Source: Marmoricola sp. OAE513 (lineage in GTDB: Bacteria > Actinomycetota > Actinomycetes > Propionibacteriales > Nocardioidaceae). From it: a DNA stretch of 64,000 nt. The notes beneath the pieces are model-generated. The model searched no databases. It was not told where the DNA came from and saw only the letters and a list, made by a program, of their open reading frames with translations. Each line of letters opens with the position of its first letter. Positions within the stretch are counted from its first letter, which is position 1. The stretch is taken from the NCBI RefSeq assembly GCF_040546585.1, contig NZ_JBEPOC010000001.1, positions 1,674,001-1,738,000 on the forward strand. The letters are read 5' to 3'. Below, piece after piece: positions 58,495 to 64,000 of the stretch. The translations under genes were made by a program, and so were the position numbers.

Positions 58495-59751
58495 ATGACG
58501 ACGGCCCCCACCAGGGACCGGGCGCCGATCGACTGGCGCGAGTGGGTCCCCGACGTTCTCGTGGGTCTCGTCGTCCTCGGCTTCGGGCTCAGCGAGGCAC
58601 TCAGCACCGACTACGTGCCGTACTCGGCCGTCGACTTCCAGCCGTCCCGGGTCGCGCTGGTCTGGGTCGCGCTCGCGACCGCGCTCGCCGTCGGGCTGAG
58701 TCGACGGGCGCCATCGCTGGGGCTGGCCATCGTCTGGGCGGTCTGCGGCTACGAGCTGTCCGCGTCGATCCCGGTGATGTACGTCCAGCTCACCGTGGCG
58801 GCCGTCGCGTTCGGCGCCGCCCGCTGGGGCCACACCGCGACCGTCATCCTCAGCGGTCTGTCGATCCCGGTGGCGGGCGCCATCGCCGTGATCGCGGTGA
58901 ACACGAACATCCTCGGACCGGTCGTCGACGCCGCCCAGTTCCGGCGCCTGATGGACACCGTCCAACGGGTCACCGACTCCTGGCAGCTCGGCGCCGCCGT
59001 GCTCGGCATGGTGGTGCTCGCGGTGCCGTGGCTGATCGGCCTGACCGTGCGGTTCAGCAGCCGCGCGGCTGCCTCCGAGGCCTCGCAGCAGGTGGCCGAA
59101 CGCGAGGCTGCCCGAGCGCTGCGCGAGTCTGAGCAGGCCAAGGAGATCGCGCGTCTGCGCGAGGAGCAGACCCAGCTCGCCCGCGACGTGCACGACGTCG
59201 TCGGCCACTCCCTCGCCGTGATCCTGGCCCAGGCCGAGTCGGCGCAGTACCTCGACGAGGCCGACACCTCCGAGCTGCGGCGCTCCATGGCGAACATCGC
59301 CAGCTCCGCGCGCGGTTCGTTGCAGGACGTCCGTCAGGTGCTCACCTCGACCAACGAGCCGCTCACCGGTCCGGGCGACCTGCGCGAGCTGGTCGAGGGA
59401 GTGCGCTCCAGCGGCCACGAGGTCCGGTTCACCGAGGTCGGGACGCCGAGGCCGCTGCCGCCCGAGCTCGCCACCGTCGCCTACCGGGTGCTGCAGGAGA
59501 TGCTCACCAACGCGATCCGGCACGGCAGCCGGACGAGCCCGCTCGAGGTCGAGCTGGAGTGGCGCGAGTGGCTGCGGATCCAGGTGGTCAACAGCACCGA
59601 CATCCCCGGGCCGCCCACTGAGGGTGGCCACGGACTGGTCGGCATGCGCCGCCGCCTGGAGTCCGCCGGCGGGCGCCTCGAGCTCGGCCCCTTCGACCGG
59701 CCGACCTTCAGCGCGACTGCCTGGGTCCCGATGCGTACGGTCGTGACGTGA
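58495..59751 (+). CDS. Sensor histidine kinase (HisKA_3/NarL type)
   Basis: 418 residues from ATG 58495, seven bases after the ligase stop, with GAGGG upstream. About six membrane helices lie in residues 20-190 (e.g. VLVGLVVLGFGL, VALVWVALATALAVGL, LGAAVLGMVVLAVPWLIGL) with only short loops, so sensing is probably within the membrane. A short coiled coil follows (SEASQQVAEREAARALRESE). The HisKA_3 motif is QLARDVHDVVGHSLAVIL with phospho-His233, and the ATPase has EMLTNAIRHG and GGHGLVGMRRRLESAGG. This class includes LiaS/VraS, sensors of cell-wall damage. It forms a pair with the next gene. Confidence 0.93.
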   Translation: MTTAPTRDRAPIDWREWVPDVLVGLVVLGFGLSEALSTDYVPYSAVDFQPSRVALVWVALATALAVGLSRRAPSLGLAIVWAVCGYELSASIPVMYVQLTVAAVAFGAARWGHTATVILSGLSIPVAGAIAVIAVNTNILGPVVDAAQFRRLMDTVQRVTDSWQLGAAVLGMVVLAVPWLIGLTVRFSSRAAASEASQQVAEREAARALRESEQAKEIARLREEQTQLARDVHDVVGHSLAVILAQAESAQYLDEADTSELRRSMANIASSARGSLQDVRQVLTSTNEPLTGPGDLRELVEGVRSSGHEVRFTEVGTPRPLPPELATVAYRVLQEMLTNAIRHGSRTSPLEVELEWREWLRIQVVNSTDIPGPPTEGGHGLVGMRRRLESAGGRLELGPFDRPTFSATAWVPMRTVVT

Positions 59752-60416
59752 TGAGCGAGAACATCAAGGTCTTGCTCGTCGACGACCAGGACCTCTTCCG
59801 CGAGGGCGTGGCGGTGATCGTCAACGCCCAGGAGGGCATGGAGGTCGTCGGCCAGGCCGGGGACGGTCTCGAGGCGATCGCCCAGGTCGACGCGCTCGAC
59901 CCCGACGTCGTGCTGATGGACATCCGGATGCCCGAGATGGACGGTGTCGAGGCGACCCGGCAGCTGTTCGCCCCCGACCGGGCGGCGAAGCGGACCAAGC
60001 CGCTGCGGGTTCTGGTACTGACCACCTTCAACCTCGACGACCGCGCCGCGACCGCGATCCGGCACGGCGCCAGCGGCTTCCTGCTCAAGGACACCACCCC
60101 GGTGATGCTGCGCGACGCGATCCGGACCGTGCACGCCGGCAACGCCGTCCTCGCGCCCACCGACCTGACCACGCTGCTCGACCAGCAGTTCATCGAGGCG
60201 ACCCCGACCCCGTCGGCGTACCTGGAGCTCACCGAGAAGGAGCGCGAGGTCTTCGAGGCCGTCGCGCGCGGTCTGTCCAACGCCGAGATCGCGGGTCTGG
60301 TGTTCGCCAGCGAGTCCACGGTGAAGACCCACGTCGGCGCGATCCTGCGCAAGCTCGCCCTGCGCGACCGGGTACAGATCGTCGTGTTCGCCCACGAGCA
60401 CGGGCTCGTGGGCTAG
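59751..60416 (+). CDS. NarL/LuxR-type response regulator
   Basis: 221 residues. The receiver domain has VLLVDDQDLFREG, the phospho-acceptor Asp57 in VVLMDIRMPEMDG, VLVLTTF and GFLLKDTTP. The C-terminal LuxR HTH is LTEKEREVFEAVARGLSNAE with IAGLVFASESTVKTHVGAIL. Its ATG shares its first base with the kinase stop. With the kinase it makes a LiaSR/VraSR-class two-component system. Placed right after the dipeptidase-racemase-ligase genes, it may control them in response to cell-wall stress (inference). Confidence 0.95.
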   Translation: MSENIKVLLVDDQDLFREGVAVIVNAQEGMEVVGQAGDGLEAIAQVDALDPDVVLMDIRMPEMDGVEATRQLFAPDRAAKRTKPLRVLVLTTFNLDDRAATAIRHGASGFLLKDTTPVMLRDAIRTVHAGNAVLAPTDLTTLLDQQFIEATPTPSAYLELTEKEREVFEAVARGLSNAEIAGLVFASESTVKTHVGAILRKLALRDRVQIVVFAHEHGLVG

Positions 60417-60419
60417 TCC

Positions 60420-61208
60420 TCAGAAACCCGGGAAGACCTGGCGCAGCTGGTCGAGTGTGACGTTGCCGGTCACCGTCACGCTCTCCGGCGTGTACGCCGC
60501 TCCGAGCCGCCCGGTGATCAGCCGCTGCGCCGCTTCGGGGGACCCGGCGAACGTGGCCGTCGCCGCGTCACCGGCTGCCCCGAGGCTGACGGAGTCGTCG
60601 ATCACCAGGCTGTAGTCGGCACCGTCGACGGCCAGGACCACGCGCTCGTCGAGGACGTCGGCCTTGCCGATGAAGCCGAGCAGGAAGCCGAGGCCGCCGC
60701 GCAGGTGCTCGGGAAGCACGGCGGCACTGCTGTCGAGGAGACCGGCCTCGGGGTCGACCGCGACGCGGACGTCCCAGCTGTGGTGGGCCACCTCGTTCAG
60801 CCGCAGACCCGCTGCGCCGGCGATGCTCAGCGGTGCCGGCAGGAAGCCGATCGGCACCTCCACCGACTCGTGCTGCTCCGGGGTCAGCGACTCCAGCGCC
60901 TCGGTCAGGATCCGGTTGTGCTCGAGGAACCCGTCGCGCTGCTCGGTCGGGGACATCGCGTCCCACCGAGCCCAGACGCTCGGGTTGAAGTCGTCGCCCG
61001 GGACGTCGCGCTCACCGAGCGCCGCCTGGAAGCCGGCCAGCGAGATCTCCGACCCGCTGCCGAGGTGGGAGAGCACCTGGGCGACGGTCCACTCCGACGC
61101 GCCCGAGGGGCCGGTCAGCTGGGCGTCGGTGAAGGTCGCGGCGAGAGCGGTGAGGACGTCGTTCTCGTGACGGAGGGCATCGATCGTGCGCGCTGCGAGG
61201 GAGGTCAT
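60420..61208 (-). CDS. Maleylpyruvate isomerase family mycothiol-dependent protein (DinB plus SCP2-like domain)
   Basis: 262 residues from ATG 61208 with a GGAGGG ribosome site. The N-terminal DinB-like domain has WTVAQVLSHLGSGSEISLAG and LRLNEVAHHSWDVRVAVDPE; the metal-binding histidines lie in SHLG and HHSWD. The C-terminal ~90 residues form an SCP2-like/MDMPI C-terminal domain (VVLAVDGADYSLVIDDSVSL, TFAGSPEAAQRLITGRLGAA). The substrate is unknown. It is the longer relative of the gene at 17087. It is convergent with the response regulator gene, three bases apart. Confidence 0.87.
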   Translation of the reverse strand: MTSLAARTIDALRHENDVLTALAATFTDAQLTGPSGASEWTVAQVLSHLGSGSEISLAGFQAALGERDVPGDDFNPSVWARWDAMSPTEQRDGFLEHNRILTEALESLTPEQHESVEVPIGFLPAPLSIAGAAGLRLNEVAHHSWDVRVAVDPEAGLLDSSAAVLPEHLRGGLGFLLGFIGKADVLDERVVLAVDGADYSLVIDDSVSLGAAGDAATATFAGSPEAAQRLITGRLGAAYTPESVTVTGNVTLDQLRQVFPGF

Positions 61209-61257
61209 CCCTCCACGGTACTCACAACCTCCGCTCCGGACGCGCCATGATGTCCGG

Positions 61258-62247
61258 GTGACCGACATCGAGCAGCCCGAGCCGGCCGGACCCGTCCACA
61301 GCGCTGTCCAGGCGTACGCCGAGCTGCAGCCGCAGCTGCCCGAGGTCACCGACTTCTACGTGCACCTGATCACCCAGCTCCTCGACGACGCCGGCATCAA
61401 CTACCTGTCCGTCACCGGCCGCACCAAGAGCGTCGCGTCGTTCGCCTCGAAGGCCAACCGCACCGACCCGTCGGCGATCACCGACCAGGTCGGCGTCCGG
61501 GTGATCACCTACGTGCTCGCCGACGTCGCCGCCGTCGCCGACCTGCTGGCGGACCAGATGGTCGTGCTCGACGACCGGGACATGGCTCTGGAGACCGCGA
61601 GCAAGGGCAGCTTCGGCTACGCCAGCCGGCACGTGCTCGTCGACCTCAAGCCGACCGCGGGGCCGGCGAAGATCCGTCCGGCGTCGGTGCAGATCCGCAC
61701 GGTGCTGCAGCACGCGTGGGCGGAGTTCGAGCACGACATCCGCTACAAGGGCACCATCCCGCAGGAGTACGTCCCCGACCTCGACCGGCGCTTCACGCTG
61801 GCGGCCGGACTGCTCGAGCTCGCCGACCGCGAGTTCTCCGAGATCCGCGACCGACTGCAGGCCGCGACGCCGAAGCACCGCGACGGCGAGGACCCGGGCG
61901 ACCCGCGCCTCTCCGCGCAGGACCTGGCCGCCTTCCTCTCCGGTCAGTACGCCGACGCAGGCTGGTCGCGCACCGACCACTACGCCTGGATCTCCGGACT
62001 CCTGCTCGAGCTCGGCATCACCTCGCTCGAGGAGCTGGCCGGCCTGCTCACCTCGGTCGACAGCAGCGTCATCAACGAGCGGCTCGCCTACAAGTACCCG
62101 CCCGGCGCCGTACGCCGCCTCGACGACGCCCTGCTCGCCGTCTTCGGTCAGCAGTACGTCGACCTGCACGGGAACGGCCACCGGGTCGAGCTGCTCCGGA
62201 CGCGCCTGGAGAAGCTGCGCGCGGAGACCGAACCCGTCACCGAATGA
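61258..62247 (+). CDS. RelA/SpoT-domain protein (GTP pyrophosphokinase-like, small alarmone synthetase class)
   Basis: 329 residues from GTG 61258; no hydrolase HD domain is present. The synthetase fold shows YLSVTGRTKSVASFASKANR (ATP/GTP-binding segment), DQVGVRVITYVLADVAAVAD, GYASRHVLVDL and VQIRTVLQHAWAEFEHDIRY. The ~100-residue C-terminal helical extension (LSAQDLAAFLSGQYADAGWS, SLEELAGLLTSVDSSVINER) is not part of bifunctional Rel. Members make (p)ppGpp or related nucleotides from ATP and GDP/GTP. CATGAT lies six bases before the GTG with no ribosome site. It is divergent from the MDMPI-like gene. Confidence 0.9.
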   Translation: MTDIEQPEPAGPVHSAVQAYAELQPQLPEVTDFYVHLITQLLDDAGINYLSVTGRTKSVASFASKANRTDPSAITDQVGVRVITYVLADVAAVADLLADQMVVLDDRDMALETASKGSFGYASRHVLVDLKPTAGPAKIRPASVQIRTVLQHAWAEFEHDIRYKGTIPQEYVPDLDRRFTLAAGLLELADREFSEIRDRLQAATPKHRDGEDPGDPRLSAQDLAAFLSGQYADAGWSRTDHYAWISGLLLELGITSLEELAGLLTSVDSSVINERLAYKYPPGAVRRLDDALLAVFGQQYVDLHGNGHRVELLRTRLEKLRAETEPVTE

Positions 62248-62325
62248 TCACCGGACCGCAACCCTGAGGTCCCCTGGGCCCGATTGCCTTCGTGGGTACG
62301 CACGACCACTCTCGAAGGGACCCCG

Positions 62326-63774
62326 ATGTCCAAGCTCCGCACCGCAGCGCTCCGCACCTCCCTGGGTGCAGCGCTCGTCGCCGCGATCGTGGGCGGTACC
62401 GCCGCCGCCGACGCCACCTTCCTCCGGCCGGTCCTCGACCGGCACGCGCAGGGCCAGATCGACCAGGTCGGCGGTGCCCGCCGCGAGGCCGGCGACCAGA
62501 CGCGAACCATCGACCGCGCGATCCAGTACGGCAAGGCCAAGAACGTCATCCTGTTCATCGGCGACGGCATGGGTGACTCCGAGATCACCGTGGCCCGCAA
62601 CTACCTCCGTGGCGCGGGCGGCGCCTTCCCCGGCATCGACGCCCTCCCGATGACCGGTCAGATGACGCACTACAGCGTCAACAAGGCCACTGGGAAGGCC
62701 GACTACGTCCCCGACTCCGCCGCGACCGGCACCGCCTGGGCCACCGGCGTGAAGACCTACGACAACGCCGTCGGCGTCGACCGCTTCGGCGTCGCGCACC
62801 AGAACCTGCTGGAGCTGGCGAAGAAGAAGGGCAAGGCCACCGGCAACATCACCACCTCCGAGATCCAGGACGCCACCCCGGCCGTCCAGGAGGCGCACAT
62901 CAGCCTGCGGTCCTGCTACGGACCGAAGGCCACCACGGCGAACTGCCCCGAGGCAGCGCTCCAGAACGGCGGCAAGGGTTCGATCAGCGAGCAGCTGCTG
63001 ACCACCCGCCCCGACGTGACCATGGGTGGCGGCTCGGCGACCTTCACCGCGAGCACCCCGGCCGACCTCGCCCAGGCCGGCCCGTACGTCGGCCAGACCC
63101 TGCAGGCCCAGGCCGTCGCCCGCGGCTACAACTGGATCACCGACAAGTCCGCGCTGGCCGGCGTCACCGCCGCGAACCAGAACAAGCCGCTGCTCGCGCT
63201 CTTCGCGCCGGGCAACCTGCCGGTCAAGCTCACCGGTCCGGCCGCCACGAGCGGTGGGGCGAACCTCCCGGCCGCGGCCTGCACCGACAACCCGGCGTTC
63301 GCCGCGGTGCCGACGCTCAAGGAGATGACCAACAAGTCGATCGACTTGCTCACCAAGAACGCCAACGGCAAGAAGAAGGGCTTCTTCCTCCAGGTCGAGA
63401 GCGCGTCGATCGACAAGCAGGACCACGCCGCCGACGCCTGCGGCCAGATCGGTGAGACCCAGCAGCTCGACGAGGCCGTGAAGAGCGCTCTCGACTTCGC
63501 GCGCAAGCAGGGCAACACCCTGGTCATCGTCACCGCCGACCACGCCCACACCAGCCAGCTGGTCGACGGCAACACCCCCGGCCTGACGGTGAAGCTCGCC
63601 ACCAACGAGGGCTCCGAGATGATCGTGGCCTACGGCACCGCCGCTGCCGGCGGCAGCCAGCAGCACACCGGCAGCCAGCTCCGCGTCGCCGGTTACGGCC
63701 CTGGGGCAGCGAACCTGGTGGGCCTGATCGACCAGACGGACATCAACTTCATCATCCGTCGCGCATTCGGCTGA
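62326..63774 (+). CDS. phoA: Alkaline phosphatase, PhoA type
   Basis: 482 residues from ATG 62326 (AAGGGA ribosome site). A signal peptide (LRTSLGAALVAAIVGGTAAA) directs export. Active-site motifs: VILFIGDGMGDSE (metal), VPDSAATGTAWATGVKTYDN with the nucleophile Ser, FFLQVESASIDKQDHAADAC (Glu, Asp and His metal ligands; the common VEG is VES), VTADHAHTSQL (Asp-His) and QQHTGSQLRVAGYGPGA with the last zinc His. It releases phosphate from monoesters outside the cell. I find no PHO box in the 78-base upstream gap. A strong terminator follows. Confidence 0.95.
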   Translation: MSKLRTAALRTSLGAALVAAIVGGTAAADATFLRPVLDRHAQGQIDQVGGARREAGDQTRTIDRAIQYGKAKNVILFIGDGMGDSEITVARNYLRGAGGAFPGIDALPMTGQMTHYSVNKATGKADYVPDSAATGTAWATGVKTYDNAVGVDRFGVAHQNLLELAKKKGKATGNITTSEIQDATPAVQEAHISLRSCYGPKATTANCPEAALQNGGKGSISEQLLTTRPDVTMGGGSATFTASTPADLAQAGPYVGQTLQAQAVARGYNWITDKSALAGVTAANQNKPLLALFAPGNLPVKLTGPAATSGGANLPAAACTDNPAFAAVPTLKEMTNKSIDLLTKNANGKKKGFFLQVESASIDKQDHAADACGQIGETQQLDEAVKSALDFARKQGNTLVIVTADHAHTSQLVDGNTPGLTVKLATNEGSEMIVAYGTAAAGGSQQHTGSQLRVAGYGPGAANLVGLIDQTDINFIIRRAFG

Positions 63775-63794
63775 TCGACTCAGCCCCTTCGGGC

Positions 63795-63827
63795 GGCCCG
63801 GTACCGACCTCCCCTCGGTGCCGGGCC
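63795..63827. terminator. Bidirectional terminator after phoA
   Basis: GGCCCGGTACCGA (63795-63807) pairs with TCGGTGCCGGGCC (63815-63827), a 13-bp stem with one G-T pair and a 7-base loop. It lies between the convergent phoA and kdpE genes and could serve both. Confidence 0.75.
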
Positions 63828-63837
63828 GTTCGGCGTT

Positions 63838-64000
63838 CTACGGCTCGAAGCGGTAGCCCATCCCCGGCTCGTTGAGCAGGTGCACCGGTCGCGCGGGGTC
63901 GGCCTCGAGCTTGCGCCGGAGCTGGCCCATGTAGAGCCGCAGGTTTCCCTGGGCGGTCTCGTATCCGGGTCCCCAGACCTCCAGCAGCAGCTGCTTCTGG
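63838..64000 (-). CDS. kdpE: KdpE response regulator, C-terminal part, cut by window edge
   Basis: Only the last ~54 residues are present; the gene enters from the right edge and reads leftward to TAG at 63838. The visible part is an OmpR-type winged helix end: QLLLEVWGPGYETAQGNLRL, YMGQLRRKLEADPARPVHLL and NEPGMGYRFEP. The VWGPGYET and EPGMGYRFEP wording is specific to KdpE, the regulator of the high-affinity potassium pump Kdp. The kdpD/kdpFABC genes would lie to the right of the window. It is convergent with phoA. Confidence 0.88.
   Translation of the reverse strand, partial: QKQLLLEVWGPGYETAQGNLRLYMGQLRRKLEADPARPVHLLNEPGMGYRFEP

Noticed and set aside
55766-60416. Calling the dipeptidase-racemase-ligase set a proven glycopeptide resistance locus
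   Set aside because: There is no VanH or VanA-type ligase, the omega loop has the Lys-Tyr also found in ordinary Ddl, and the two-component system is not VanRS type. Only similarity of design is claimed.

Overview
The window is about 70% GC and densely packed. It has overlapping stop/start codons, many GTG starts and many genes without a Shine-Dalgarno sequence, so it looks like a chromosomal stretch of a high-GC actinobacterium. The gene families point to Nocardioides or a relative in the Propionibacteriales. They include a GTP-dependent PEP carboxykinase, mycothiol-type DinB/MDMPI enzymes, a Ddn/F420-type nitroreductase, the proteasome activator Bpa/PafE, a TB7.3-like single-domain biotin carrier, SCO6745 and DUF6457 proteins, and a KdpE end. 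The species call is inference. I see no insertion sequence, prophage, integrase or CRISPR array.

Layout. 1-8 kb: a truncated UvrA-like gene, tRNA-Arg, a PEP carboxykinase gene broken by one extra base, a LuxR/TrmB-like regulator convergent with a small secreted peptide, two tRNA-Ser genes, and an ABC-F ATPase behind a probable leader-peptide attenuator. 8-20 kb: a SCO6745 protein, a biotin carrier, a Pro/Ala-rich membrane protein, a nitrilase-type amidase, a MobA-like transferase with a DUF6457 partner, a quinone oxidoreductase, bpa, a TIMP-like secreted protein, a pterin dehydratase, two Cof-type HAD phosphatases and serS. 20-31 kb: an FdhF/YdeP-type molybdopterin oxidoreductase, a PAP2 phosphatase, a PAP2-diacylglycerol kinase fusion, pheA, a GDT1 transporter, arcA, a SEC-C protein, an RsbW-like ATPase and a glycerophosphodiesterase. 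31-42 kb: an SDR with a zinc ribbon, an acyltransferase, a winged-helix regulator with a membrane protein, an AAA+ ATPase, a sigma-like/anti-sigma-like membrane protein, an Fpg/Nei glycosylase, a rhodanese, a MarR locus and aat. 42-47.6 kb: a methylcrotonyl-CoA carboxylase/HMG-CoA lyase operon for leucine breakdown, divergent from a TetR gene with an operator in front of each. 47.7-55.7 kb: a large secreted repeat protein, a 32-bp tandem repeat, a SHOCT protein, a SWIM/SNF2 pair and an SDR. 55.7-60.4 kb: a tightly linked set of D-Ala-D-Ala dipeptidase, alanine racemase, D-Ala ligase, histidine kinase and NarL-type response regulator. 60.4-64 kb: an MDMPI-like enzyme, a RelA/SpoT-domain protein, PhoA-type alkaline phosphatase and the C-terminus of KdpE.

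The two loci most worth attention are these. (1) The van-like set at 55766-60416 puts an enzyme that splits D-Ala-D-Ala beside a racemase and a D-Ala ligase, with its own two-component system; this is the logic of glycopeptide-type peptidoglycan remodelling. (2) At 3410-4920 a regulator gene and a small secreted peptide gene share a TTGCA-N6-TGCA element upstream. Also notable are a widespread TANNNT-N6/7-start-codon arrangement (leaderless transcription), an SDR that lacks the catalytic tyrosine and carries a four-cysteine module, and a lipid phosphatase fused to a lipid kinase.

All calls rest on reading the sequence and on family knowledge. No database search was possible.
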